Shown here piece after piece: positions 8,341 to 17,289 of a stretch of 48,415 nucleotides of DNA. The stretch covers positions 1 to 48,415 of the forward strand of contig JACQUZ010000176.1 in NCBI GenBank assembly GCA_016210055.1, given 5' to 3'. The translations under genes were made by a program, and so were the position numbers. Below the pieces are notes generated by a model that was given only the letters and a program-made list of their open reading frames with translations, searched no databases and was not told the DNA's origin. Each line of letters begins with the position of its first letter. The first letter of the stretch is position 1. The DNA is from Deltaproteobacteria bacterium. GTDB taxonomy: Bacteria; Myxococcota_A; Polyangia; Haliangiales; SHYZ01.

Positions 8341-9858
8341 TCAGCTCGCCGGCGCGAGCTGAATCCCGTGCCTTGGCAGGATCTCCCCTGTCAACGCCTC
8401 GAGCACCGCAACCGCCTTCAAGTAATCCGTCTTCGCCCGTGCTTGCCGAAGCTGTGCCTGGGCAAGCTCTTCCTGCCGCTTGAGCACGTCGAAGTTGGTC
8501 GCGCGGCCCACGTCGTAACGTGCCTTTTCGGTGTTGAGGTTGATTTCCGCGAGCTCGGTGGACTTGGTCAAGACCTCGATGCGCTTCTTTGACGAGCGCA
8601 CGAGGTTGGCTGCTCGCACCACCGCGACAGCGATTTGGGCGCGGATATCGGCCTCGGTCATGCGCACCTTGCGCAGGGTGTTGCGGGCAGCCCCGAAGCT
8701 CCCCTTGGCCTGATGCCGACCCAGCGGAGTCGAAAAGGTCAAGCCCGCCTGGACCGAGTATGACTTCGTGGAGAGCAGGTCGGTGAACGCGTCCCCAACC
8801 TCGGTCGAATTCGCAAACTTGCTCCCGCTCGCCGAGAAATCGAGCTGGGGCAGCAGGCCGTTCTCGGCGACCTCGACCTCGATCGACGCCGACCGCACCT
8901 GGGTTCTCACGGCCAAGAGCTGCGGGTTGCGCTCCATGGCACTTGCAAGCGCCCTGTCCAAGTCGGGCTCGACCGCGACGGGCTCGGGTCTATCCGTGGC
9001 TTCCAGCATGACCTCTCCAGGTCCAATTTCCATCCCGGCGAGCCGCCGGAGCTCCAAAGCACGTTCGGAAAGCGCCTGCTCAGCGACGAGCACCTCCTCG
9101 TCGCGCAGGGCAATGGTGGCCTCCACTTCCGCCGAGGCACTTGGTGCGAGCTTCCCCACGTCGATCCCCGCCTGCACCATGCGAAGCTGCTCGCGTGCCA
9201 GGGCCAGCGATTGCTTGCGGATCTCCAGCTCCTCGACCGAATATGAGAGATCCCAATAGGCCTGCACCACGTCCCGCACCGTATTGGAGGCAGTGAGCTC
9301 CTGCTGGAGAACCGCGGCGTCGCGCCCTACCCTCGCCAGATCTTGCCCAGCGCGCGCCTGGTCGATCGAAAGGCCACGAAGCAGCGGCTGCTTGAACGAA
9401 AGCGTCAGCCTTGGGGAGTAATAGTTGACCTCGCTCCGACCGACGATCGCCGCGAGCTCGTCGGAAAGCTTGACGTTCGGATTGAATTCCCCTTCGAGCC
9501 TCAAGGCCAGCTGGCCGCCCTCGCCAACTATCTTGCTAACTCCCGTCTCAACAGTGACCTGATCCCTTCCCTGATCAAAGACGAACTGGCCCTGGGCAGG
9601 CTTCGAGCGCGACGAAAGCCAATTCACGCTCCCGTCCAGCACGAAATCACGAAACCCTGAAGCCTCGGTGATGCGCGCATCCGCAACCGCTACGTCCAGC
9701 GTAAACTGGGCAAGGGTTGGGCTTTGCCGCACGGCAATGGCCAAAGTCTCCGACAACCGGAGCTGCTTCGCCTGCGCCTGGGGTTCCTGTGCATGGCCGT
9801 AGCCAGCGGCTCCCAGAACCAGTGCCGCCAAAACGACCGAAAGCTTAGCCATCCGCAT
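8341..9858 (-). CDS. TolC-family outer membrane efflux protein
   Basis: Outer-membrane factor for efflux or type I secretion: a trimeric barrel with a periplasmic alpha-barrel. Seen: signal peptide MAKLSVVLAALVLGAAGYGHAQ; two OEP halves, each rich in long heptad-like helices (QQELTASNTVRDVVQAYWDL in the first, AQIAVAVVRAANLVRSSKKR in the second); and the family-typical YDVGRATNFDVLKRQEELAQAQ near the C-terminus. No inner-membrane pump or adaptor is next to it, so its partner must be elsewhere. Start taken at ATG 9858; ATG 9852 is equally possible. A TTGACA hexamer 30 bases upstream suggests a near-leaderless transcript. Confidence 0.92.
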   Translation of the reverse strand: MRMAKLSVVLAALVLGAAGYGHAQEPQAQAKQLRLSETLAIAVRQSPTLAQFTLDVAVADARITEASGFRDFVLDGSVNWLSSRSKPAQGQFVFDQGRDQVTVETGVSKIVGEGGQLALRLEGEFNPNVKLSDELAAIVGRSEVNYYSPRLTLSFKQPLLRGLSIDQARAGQDLARVGRDAAVLQQELTASNTVRDVVQAYWDLSYSVEELEIRKQSLALAREQLRMVQAGIDVGKLAPSASAEVEATIALRDEEVLVAEQALSERALELRRLAGMEIGPGEVMLEATDRPEPVAVEPDLDRALASAMERNPQLLAVRTQVRSASIEVEVAENGLLPQLDFSASGSKFANSTEVGDAFTDLLSTKSYSVQAGLTFSTPLGRHQAKGSFGAARNTLRKVRMTEADIRAQIAVAVVRAANLVRSSKKRIEVLTKSTELAEINLNTEKARYDVGRATNFDVLKRQEELAQAQLRQARAKTDYLKAVAVLEALTGEILPRHGIQLAPAS

Positions 9859-9865
9859 GAGCAGG

Positions 9866-9894
9866 ACGTAATCAATCGCGGAAGCGGCTGTCAA
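9866..9894 (-). promoter_or_regulatory. Possible promoter of the TolC gene
   Basis: On the minus strand a perfect TTGACA (9889-9894) is followed after 17 bases by TTACGT (9866-9871), a poor -10. A start point about 7 bases on would fall at the ATG 9858, implying a leaderless or very short leader. The -35 is clear; the -10 is weak. Confidence 0.3.
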
Positions 9895-9924
9895 GCAAGC
9901 TGAGAGTTTCCGAGCTTCTGCTGC

Positions 9925-9944
9925 CCGCCGATGATAATCGGCGG
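9925..9944. promoter_or_regulatory. Perfect 8-bp hairpin/operator in the TolC-BMC divergent region
   Basis: CCGCCGAT (9925-9932), a 4-base GATA loop, then ATCGGCGG (9937-9944). No T-run follows on either strand, so it is not a normal terminator. The plus strand across the loop reads GATAAT, one mismatch from a consensus -10, but no -35 is visible. A dimeric repressor operator or an RNA hairpin are both possible. Confidence 0.35.
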
Positions 9945-9970
9945 AAGCCCACCCTAGCCTTCCACCCCAC

Positions 9971-10226
9971 GCAGGTGCCCTTTCGCGAAGTCGGATCGAT
10001 CACGCGCGCCAAGGCGGCGGGTGGCGCGGCCGTGACTACTTCGCCGGCGCGATTCCGCAGCGCCGTAAACGGAAGTCACCGAACAGGAAGCGAGCAGTGA
10101 GGTCCGGACCACCGACGAGCGTCGACCGGCGGCGCGCGAGGACCTAGCGCCGGCGAAGTAGTCACGGCCGCGCCAGGCCCCGCCGCCAAGCGCGACGAAC
10201 GATCCGACCTCCCGAAACGCACCTGC
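9971..10226 (+). repeat. E1: 256-bp imperfect inverted-repeat element (80-nt arms), upstream of the BMC operon
   Basis: Left arm 9971-10050 and right arm 10147-10226 are reverse complements with a few mismatches and one 3-base difference. The inner 29 bases (10022-10050 / 10147-10175) pair perfectly. The 96-base centre (10051-10146) is clearly related to the centre of a second element at 36257-36491: 42 of 50 positions match between 10072-10121 here and the reverse complement of 36352-36401. Both elements share GGCGGCGGGTGGCG on the 5' arm and CGCCAGGCCCCGCCGC on the 3' arm, but the perfect stem inside differs completely. It contains no credible protein. It could be a structured RNA gene, a MITE-like mobile element or a regulatory DNA structure. 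It fills the gap between tolC and the BMC operon and ends 3 bases before the likely BMC -35. Confidence 0.85.
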
Positions 10227-10229
10227 CCC

Positions 10230-10259
10230 TTTACCGCCCAATTTTCCCCGTGCTAAGGT
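10230..10259 (+). promoter_or_regulatory. Likely promoter of the BMC operon
   Basis: TTTACC (10230-10235, 4 of 6 to TTGACA), an 18-base spacer, then an extended -10 TGC-TAAGGT (10251-10259). The predicted start point is about 7 bases before the ATG at 10273, with no Shine-Dalgarno in between, so the message would be nearly leaderless and exclude the E1 element. The same TGCTAnnnT pattern lies just before two other genes in the window (24016, 37425). Confidence 0.45.
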
Positions 10260-10272
10260 GCCCGCCACTCAC

Positions 10273-10911
10273 ATGGCCGTGACTCTTCGCACGTATTCGT
10301 TCCTCGACGCGCTCCAGCCGCAGCTTGCGACGTTCATGGGCAAGACGGCGCGCGGGTTCCTGCCGGTTCCGGGTCAAGCCTCCCTCTTTGTCGAAATCGC
10401 CCCGGGTATCGCGATCAACCGCGTCACCGACGTGGCGCTCAAGGCCACCAAGGTGCACCCCGCGCTGCAGATCGTCGAGCGCGCGTACGGCCTGCTCGAG
10501 ATCCATCACGAAGATCAGGGAGAAGTACTCTCGGCCGGACGGGCAATCCTCAACCACTTGGAAGTGACCGAGGAAGACCGCCTTCGCCCCAAGCTCCTCA
10601 CCAACCAGATTATCCGCTCGGTCGAAGCGTACCAGACCCAGATCATCAATCGCGCTTCGCAGGGGATGATGGTGCTCCCTGGTCAATCGCTCTTCATCTT
10701 GGAGACAGAGCCTGCTGGGTACGTGGCCTACGCAGCCAACGAGGCCGAGAAGGCCGCGCGCATATTCCTCGTCAACGTGACACCCTATGGCGCATTCGGG
10801 CGCCTGTACCTTTCGGGACCGGAGTCCGAAATCGACTCGGCCGCCCAGGCCGCGCTCGCAGCGCTCGACTCGGTCACCGGCAAGACCCCAAGCGCTTTTG
10901 TAGACAAGTAG
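10273..10911 (+). CDS. BMC-T shell protein (tandem BMC domains, stacking trimer type)
   Basis: Shell trimer subunit of a bacterial microcompartment. The 212-residue protein has two fused BMC domains: first about 1-105 (TLRTYSFLDALQPQLATF, GFLPVPGQASLFVEIAPG), second about 106-205 (QGMMVLPGQSLFILETEPAG, VNVTPYGAFGRL). From memory it is very close to the H. ochraceum trimer Hoch_5816, which forms double-stacked gated pores; pore-lining loops would be the HEDQGE region and PYGAFG. ATG at 10273 matches that homologue's N-terminus; an upstream GTG at 10258 is unlikely. First gene of the BMC operon, followed after 36 bases by BMC-H. Confidence 0.95.
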   Translation: MAVTLRTYSFLDALQPQLATFMGKTARGFLPVPGQASLFVEIAPGIAINRVTDVALKATKVHPALQIVERAYGLLEIHHEDQGEVLSAGRAILNHLEVTEEDRLRPKLLTNQIIRSVEAYQTQIINRASQGMMVLPGQSLFILETEPAGYVAYAANEAEKAARIFLVNVTPYGAFGRLYLSGPESEIDSAAQAALAALDSVTGKTPSAFVDK

Positions 10912-10947
10912 CCAAGCAAAGAACGCACTGGTAAGGAGATTCGGTAG

Positions 10948-11247
10948 ATGGCTGACGCTCTGGGAATGATCGAAACCAAGGGTTTCGTGGGAATGGTCGA
11001 AGCCTCCGACGCGATGGTCAAGGCCGCCAAGGTCGAGCTCGTCGGATACGAGAAGATCGGCGGCGGATACGTCACCGCCATCGTGCGCGGAGACGTCGCG
11101 GCGGTGAAGGCCGCGACCGAAGCTGGCCAGCGGGCCGCCGAGCGCGTCGGCGAGCTGGTGTCGGTCCACGTCATTCCGCGGCCGCACACCAACATCGACC
11201 TTGTCCTCCCGCTGGGGCGCCAGAAAGAGGCGCGCGAAGGCAAGTAA
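10948..11247 (+). CDS. BMC-H shell protein (hexamer)
   Basis: Single-domain 99-residue shell protein that tiles the facets as hexamers. Begins MADALGMIETKGFVGMVEA, the classical BMC signature, with the pore loop YEKIGGGYVTA and helix DVAAVKAATEAGQRAAERVGE, then VSVHVIPRPHTNID. Practically identical in pattern to the H. ochraceum BMC-H (Hoch_5815, from memory). AAGGAG lies 9 bases before the ATG, the strongest ribosome site in the operon, consistent with this being the most abundant shell protein. It is 12 bases upstream of the pentamer gene. Confidence 0.97.
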   Translation: MADALGMIETKGFVGMVEASDAMVKAAKVELVGYEKIGGGYVTAIVRGDVAAVKAATEAGQRAAERVGELVSVHVIPRPHTNIDLVLPLGRQKEAREGK

Positions 11248-11259
11248 GGGCCCACTACC

Positions 11260-11562
<303 letters not shown>

Positions 11563-11564
11563 TC

Positions 11565-13043
<1,479 letters not shown>

Positions 13044-13061
13044 ACGAGATCGGGGAATCCC

Positions 13062-13625
13062 ATGGGTTCAATGTTCCTCCAGGAAGCCGAAGCCACGGTG
13101 GTCATGTTCGACCTGCGCGGCTTTGCCACGCTCGCGGCACGGCTCGGGCCAGTGGACCTGGGCGCATCCCTGTCACGCTTTTACGAGCACGCAGAAGCGT
13201 GCATCGTCGCGAACGAGGGGCGGATCATCCGCTTCATGGGGGACTGGGTGCTCGCGGCCTGGCTCGCGTCGGAGGTGGGCGACCATCGCAAGAAATCCCT
13301 GGCGGCGGTCGCCGAGTCGCGGCGGCGCCGTGCTCCGTGGGTTCAGAAGGGGGTGGACGGCGGGCACCCGCTCCTCGATTACTCTGTCGCGGCCGCGACC
13401 GGACCAGTGCTCGTCGGACAGATCGGGACCGAGCGGCTCAAGTTCTTCGACGTTTTGGGCGAGCCTGCGAGCATCGTCCGAAAACTCACCGTGGTGTGCA
13501 CATTGCGCAACGTGGAACACCTGGTGACCTCGGAGACCCTCGATTTCGCCGACAAGCCGGCCGCCGTCGAGGTCGAAGGGGTCGAGCTTGGCGGAAAGAT
13601 GTTGCGCCTCTTTCGGTTGGAATGA
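13062..13625 (+). CDS. Class III adenylate/guanylate cyclase-like domain protein (degenerate) in BMC operon
   Basis: 187-residue protein that is almost only a class III nucleotidyl-cyclase domain. Metal-binding Asp17 (VVMFDLRGF) and Asp61 (RFMGDWVLAAW) are kept. The glycine-rich GPVLVGQIGTERLKFFDVLG matches the substrate segment. The usual Lys before the GD motif is Arg57, the Asp of IGD is Glu134, and the transition-state Asn and Arg of the V-N-x-x-x-R motif are Ser137 and Lys141, so ordinary cyclase activity is doubtful. No signal peptide, HAMP or other sensor domain. GGGGA lies 6 bases before ATG 13062. It starts 18 bases after the aldehyde dehydrogenase and overlaps the next BMC-T by ATGA, so it belongs to the operon. 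It may bind nucleotide as a regulator or scaffold; role unknown. Confidence 0.82.
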   Translation: MGSMFLQEAEATVVMFDLRGFATLAARLGPVDLGASLSRFYEHAEACIVANEGRIIRFMGDWVLAAWLASEVGDHRKKSLAAVAESRRRRAPWVQKGVDGGHPLLDYSVAAATGPVLVGQIGTERLKFFDVLGEPASIVRKLTVVCTLRNVEHLVTSETLDFADKPAAVEVEGVELGGKMLRLFRLE

Positions 13626-14191
13626 GCGCCCAGTTCCCCGGCACAGCCCTTGGCATCCTGGAGCTCTCGTCGATCTCGCGGGGCGTTTTTGTCGTCGACA
13701 CGATGGCCAAGCGGGCCCCTGTTTCCATCCTTCAGAACCACCCGAGCTCGCCGGGCAAGCACTTGATTGTCATCTCCGGCGGCGTGGCCGAGGTCGAGGA
13801 ATCCATGGCTGCAGGGGTTGCCGCGGCAAGAACAAGCCTGGTCGATCGGCTCTTTTTGCCCCAAGCTCATCCCACGCTGGCCCCGCTCGTCGCAGGTGAA
13901 ACCATCTCGCCACGCCCGTCGCTCGACGCCGTGGGCATCGTCGAAACCCAGACCGCTTGTGCCGCGGTCCTTGGCGCCGACGCGTCTGCCAAGGCGGCCC
14001 AGGTCACTCTCCTCGACATGCGGCTCTGTCTCGGTATCGGAGGTAAGGGATACTTCACGATGACCGGTCCTCTCGAGGATATCGAGGCAGCGCTCGTGTC
14101 CGCCCAAGGCGTTGTGGAGAGCGGCCTTATCGTGGGGACCGAAGTCATCGCGAACCCGCACGAAGACTTGCACCGCCGCCTGTTTTGGTAG
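13622..14191 (+). CDS. BMC-T shell protein (tandem BMC domains, single-layer trimer type)
   Basis: 189-residue tandem BMC protein. Domain 1 (about 8-95): ALGILELSSISRGVFVVD, ISGGVAEVEESM. Domain 2 (about 100-185): VGIVETQTACAAVLGADASA, MRLCLGIGGKGYFTM, GPLEDIEAAL. It resembles, from memory, H. ochraceum Hoch_5812, a single-layer trimer with a central pore. The ATG lies in ATGA overlapping the stop of the cyclase-like gene (13622-13625). Cys136 lies just before the GIGGKG loop of domain 2. The same segment in the H. ochraceum protein has Ala as I recall, so a metal or redox site near the pore is conceivable but unproven. Confidence 0.94.
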   Translation: MSAQFPGTALGILELSSISRGVFVVDTMAKRAPVSILQNHPSSPGKHLIVISGGVAEVEESMAAGVAAARTSLVDRLFLPQAHPTLAPLVAGETISPRPSLDAVGIVETQTACAAVLGADASAKAAQVTLLDMRLCLGIGGKGYFTMTGPLEDIEAALVSAQGVVESGLIVGTEVIANPHEDLHRRLFW

Positions 14192-14192
14192 G

Positions 14193-14222
14193 TTGAAATT
14201 AACCAATTCCAGGGTTTAGACT
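14193..14222 (+). promoter_or_regulatory. Possible promoter of pckG
   Basis: TTGAAA (14193-14198), an 18-base spacer and TAGACT (14217-14222, 4 of 6 to TATAAT), placed immediately after the BMC-T stop. A small GGTT/AACC inverted repeat overlaps the -35. It suggests pckG can be transcribed separately from the BMC operon. Confidence 0.35.
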
Positions 14223-14249
14223 CGCGGCGCCAACCAAGGGAGTTTTCTC

Positions 14250-16010
14250 ATGACAATCAGCGAAAGTGCAAAACGCTGGATCCAGGAACTCACCGCGTTG
14301 TGTCAGCCCGACGACGTCACCTGGTGCGATGGCTCCGAAGCAGAGCGGGATCGAATCACCAAGGAGGCCGTCGAGCGGGGTGAGCTCATGCCGCTCAGCC
14401 AGGACAAGCTTCCTGGATGCTATTACCACCGCAGCCACCCCACGGACGTGGCGCGCACCGAACACCTCACATTCATCTGCACAAAGGACAAGGAGGACGC
14501 TGGGCCCACCAACAACTGGATGTCACCCGGCGACGCAAGGGAAAAGGTCGCCAAGTTGTTCAAGGGCTCCATGCGAGGGCGCACGATGTTCGTCGTGCCG
14601 TTCCTGATGGGCCCCGTGGGTTCCCGTTTCTCCAAGGTCGGAGTCCAGATTACCGACAGCCGCTACGTCGTTCTCAACATGCGGATCATGACCCGCATGG
14701 GGAACGCGGCGTGGGAGCACCTGGGCAGCTCCGACGACTTCACGCGCTGCCTCCATTCACTCGGCGACCTATCGCCCGATCGGCGATACATCTGCCACTT
14801 CCCCGAGGACAACGAAATTTGGAGCATCGGCTCCGGCTACGGTGGCAACGCCTTGCTCGGCAAGAAGTGCCTCGCGTTGCGCATCGCCAGCTTCCTCGGT
14901 CGCAAGGAAGGGTGGATGGCGGAGCACATGCTCATCCTGGGCATCCAGAACCCTGAGGGAGAGACCCACTACATCACTGGCGCATTCCCGAGCGCCTGCG
15001 GCAAGACCAACCTGGCCATGCTGGTACCGCCTGCCATGCTCAAGGGGTGGAAAGTTTGGACCGTGGGTGACGACATCGCATGGCTGCGCATCGGCGACGA
15101 TGGCCGTCTCTGGGCCATCAACCCCGAGGCCGGATTCTTCGGCGTGGTCCCGGGAACGAGCTCCAAGACGAACCCCAACGCCATGGCGACCATTGGGCGC
15201 AATACCATCTACACCAACGTGGCCCTTAGGCCAGATAAGACGGTGTGGTGGGAAGGGCACGATGAGCCACCGGGACCTGGGGTCATTGATTGGCAAGGGA
15301 AGCCCTGGTCGCCCGAGTCGTCTGAAAAGGCTGCTCACCCAAACAGCCGGTTCACCGCTCCTGCGTCGCAGTGCCCATCCATTTCGCCCGAGTGGGAAAA
15401 CCCTCAGGGAGTCCCGATCAGCGCGATTCTCTTTGGTGCACGCAGGCAGCGGGTCATGCCGCTCATCTATCAATCCTTCAACTGGCAGCACGGCACCTTC
15501 TTGGGCGCGACCATGTCGTCAGAAACGACCGCGGCCGCCGTGGGCAAGGTCGGCGTGATGCGCCGTGACCCCATGGCGATGCTCCCCTTCTGCGGGTACA
15601 ACATGGCCGACTACTGGGGGCATTGGCTCGCGATGGGGCGGCGCATGACAAGCCCGCCCAAGATCTTCCGCGTCAATTGGTTCCGCACCGGTGAAAACGG
15701 CAAGTTCCTATGGCCGGGTTTTGGGGATAACCTGCGGGTGCTCAAGTGGATCCTTGAGCGTTGCCAAGGACGCGGGGAGGCCGTCGAGACCCCGATCGGC
15801 TATGTTCCCGGGAAGAACGCCATTGACCGCGCTGGACTCGACCTCCCTGATTCGGCCATGGAGCAACTCCTCAAGGTCGACCGCGCCGAGTGGATCGAAG
15901 CCGTCCACGGCCAGCACGAGTGGTTCGAGAAGTTCGGCGATCACGTCCCACCAGGCATCTGGGAAGAACATGAGGCGCTCGCTCGGCGGGTCGTCTCAAG
16001 CCACGAGTAG
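14250..16010 (+). CDS. pckG: Phosphoenolpyruvate carboxykinase (GTP)
   Basis: Converts oxaloacetate and GTP to PEP and CO2 in gluconeogenesis, cytoplasmic. 586 residues, near the usual 590-620 of the GTP form. Seen: P-loop GAFPSACGKTN at 244-254 with the reactive Cys250 typical of GTP-PEPCKs, the PEP/metal region DNEIWSIGSGYGGNALLGKK (188-206), GDDIAWLRIG, GFFGVVPGTS, and the C-terminal NWFRTGENGKFLWPGFGDNLRV that contacts GTP. AAGGGAG precedes the ATG. It follows the last BMC gene by 58 bases on the same strand; nothing in its N-terminus looks like an encapsulation peptide, so adjacency alone does not place it in the compartment. Confidence 0.97.
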   Translation: MTISESAKRWIQELTALCQPDDVTWCDGSEAERDRITKEAVERGELMPLSQDKLPGCYYHRSHPTDVARTEHLTFICTKDKEDAGPTNNWMSPGDAREKVAKLFKGSMRGRTMFVVPFLMGPVGSRFSKVGVQITDSRYVVLNMRIMTRMGNAAWEHLGSSDDFTRCLHSLGDLSPDRRYICHFPEDNEIWSIGSGYGGNALLGKKCLALRIASFLGRKEGWMAEHMLILGIQNPEGETHYITGAFPSACGKTNLAMLVPPAMLKGWKVWTVGDDIAWLRIGDDGRLWAINPEAGFFGVVPGTSSKTNPNAMATIGRNTIYTNVALRPDKTVWWEGHDEPPGPGVIDWQGKPWSPESSEKAAHPNSRFTAPASQCPSISPEWENPQGVPISAILFGARRQRVMPLIYQSFNWQHGTFLGATMSSETTAAAVGKVGVMRRDPMAMLPFCGYNMADYWGHWLAMGRRMTSPPKIFRVNWFRTGENGKFLWPGFGDNLRVLKWILERCQGRGEAVETPIGYVPGKNAIDRAGLDLPDSAMEQLLKVDRAEWIEAVHGQHEWFEKFGDHVPPGIWEEHEALARRVVSSHE

Positions 16011-16049
16011 CACCGTTTGGTCGTCCGCTGGATCTCGAAAGGAGAGCTT

Positions 16050-16556
16050 ATGAGAAAACTGGTATCGTTGATTGCCCCATCCCTTTTTGCCCTCGTCGCC
16101 GGATGCGGTGGGGACAGCACCGAGCTGCCGTCGGAATCGTTCAAAGCGCTCCAGACGACCGCGTGCAAGCAGTTCTTCGGCTGCAAGAGCAAGTTCCCAG
16201 GAAAGGTGGAGGACTTCGAGAAGGCCTTTGGGAAAACCGAGGCCGAGTGCGTGACCAAGATGCAGGCCGAGCAGTCGGCGGCGGAGAGCAAGGCGCTGGA
16301 CGATGCGGTCGAGGCGGGCCGGGTCAAGTTCCATGAAGACCAGGCTGAGAAATGCATCGACGGAATCGCAGCCGTGAAATGCGACGACACCTTCTGGGCG
16401 GATGGCGGCGGCCTGGAGAAGGCGTTCGACGCCTGCGAAAAGCTCAACATCGTCGAAGGCACCATCGCCAACGGTAAGGACTGCACGATCGACGAGGAGT
16501 GCGTCAGCCAGGAGTGCGACGCGGAAGCGACCAAGAAGTGCGTGGCCGACCAGTAG
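16050..16556 (+). CDS. Cys-rich lipoprotein, myxobacterial type
   Basis: 168-residue lipoprotein: signal MRKLVSLIAPSLFALVAGC with Cys19 lipidated. The mature part has a helical Cys-containing region (TTACKQFFGCK, EAECVTKMQ, EKCIDGIAAVKCDD, FDACEKL) and a C-terminal mini-repeat (NGKDCTIDEECVSQECD...KKCVAD) of the Dickkopf/EB-like kind found in many myxobacterial surface proteins. AAAGGAG precedes the ATG by 6 bases. It is a shorter relative of the lipoprotein at 23276, which shares the N-terminal Cys pattern and the NGxxC..D.EC repeat. Function unknown; likely outer-membrane anchored. A hairpin follows the stop. Confidence 0.8.
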   Translation: MRKLVSLIAPSLFALVAGCGGDSTELPSESFKALQTTACKQFFGCKSKFPGKVEDFEKAFGKTEAECVTKMQAEQSAAESKALDDAVEAGRVKFHEDQAEKCIDGIAAVKCDDTFWADGGGLEKAFDACEKLNIVEGTIANGKDCTIDEECVSQECDAEATKKCVADQ

Positions 16557-16561
16557 TCCAT

Positions 16562-16588
16562 GGGCCGCCCATCCGGCGGCCCCGCCCT
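16562..16588. terminator. Hairpin between convergent lipoprotein and PPTase genes
   Basis: GGGCCGCC (16562-16569), a 5-base loop, GGCGGCCC (16575-16582), then CGCCCTTT. The strong 8-bp stem and position 6 bases after the stop fit a terminator, though the T-tract is poor. Confidence 0.5.
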
Positions 16589-16615
16589 TTCTCCAGCAAG
16601 ACCTAATTCATCAGT

Positions 16616-17245
16616 CTAAGTCGTCTCCAGCGCAGCCGCGAAGCCAACCCAGCGGCCATCGTGCGAGAGGCTAATGTCCACCGGAGCGCCGACGCCACGA
16701 CGAAGGAGGCAGGGTGGACCGAAGCCGTCCCAGCTCCTCGCGCGGGGTGGTCGGACGACCTCGAGATCACTGGCCGCGCAGCCCAGTCGGTCGGCGAGGG
16801 CCAAGCAAAGAACGGCCCGGGCGGCAGCGCTGGGATCCACACCAATCCCCACCTCTTCCACGCCAGCGAGGGCCGTCTTGCCAGGCGTGGCGGCAACGGC
16901 ATGCGCCCATTCGTCGCTGCAGGTCACGGTGAGATTCAGAACCAGAGAATGGTCGATCACGTGCACCCGGTCCAGCCCGGGCGCGACGCGGTACTTCCTG
17001 TGGGCGAACGGCGGTGGCTCGCCCAGGCACCGGGAAACGACCTTGTAGGCGGCCTCCTTCGCCGCAAACAGGCACCAGAGCAGGCGATGGGGATCGCGTG
17101 CGATACGCAGGCGCTCTCGCTCTTCCTCGCAAAGCACGCGCTCGACGAACCTCGGCCGCTGGTAGTGCCTGGTGATGACGGGGTCGCCCAGGTCCACCAC
17201 GTCGTTGCCGACCGCCACTCCACCTTGTATTACCAATCCTGGCAT
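16616..17245 (-). CDS. 4'-phosphopantetheinyl transferase
   Basis: Transfers the phosphopantetheine arm of CoA to the serine of a carrier protein. Seen: VGNDVVDL (the metal-binding D-x-x-D pattern) near residue 13, and WCLFAAKEAAYKVVSR, the W/F-x-x-K-E-A-x-x-K signature, near residue 57. The C-terminal half is divergent but ends with the hotdog-like SLSHDGRWVGFAAAL strand typical of these enzymes. 209 residues, between AcpS (about 125) and Sfp (about 230). It lies downstream of the acyl carrier protein gene on the same strand, separated by the R1 hairpin element, and probably activates that protein. Confidence 0.87.
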   Translation of the reverse strand: MPGLVIQGGVAVGNDVVDLGDPVITRHYQRPRFVERVLCEEERERLRIARDPHRLLWCLFAAKEAAYKVVSRCLGEPPPFAHRKYRVAPGLDRVHVIDHSLVLNLTVTCSDEWAHAVAATPGKTALAGVEEVGIGVDPSAAARAVLCLALADRLGCAASDLEVVRPPRARSWDGFGPPCLLRRGVGAPVDISLSHDGRWVGFAAALETT

Positions 17246-17289
17246 TCCTGGAGCCCTGGGAAGCTTGTTTTTCAGTAGCTTGGGGGGGT

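Noticed and set aside
9971..10226. E1 as a retron or group II intron remnant.
   Set aside because: No reverse transcriptase or maturase is encoded anywhere in the window and no intron domain V-like hairpin was recognised; left as an unknown element.
9954..10268. 104-codon minus-strand reading frame across E1.
   Set aside because: It is Arg/Gly/Ser-rich without protein character and exists only because the inverted repeat is GC-rich; E2 does not keep the frame.
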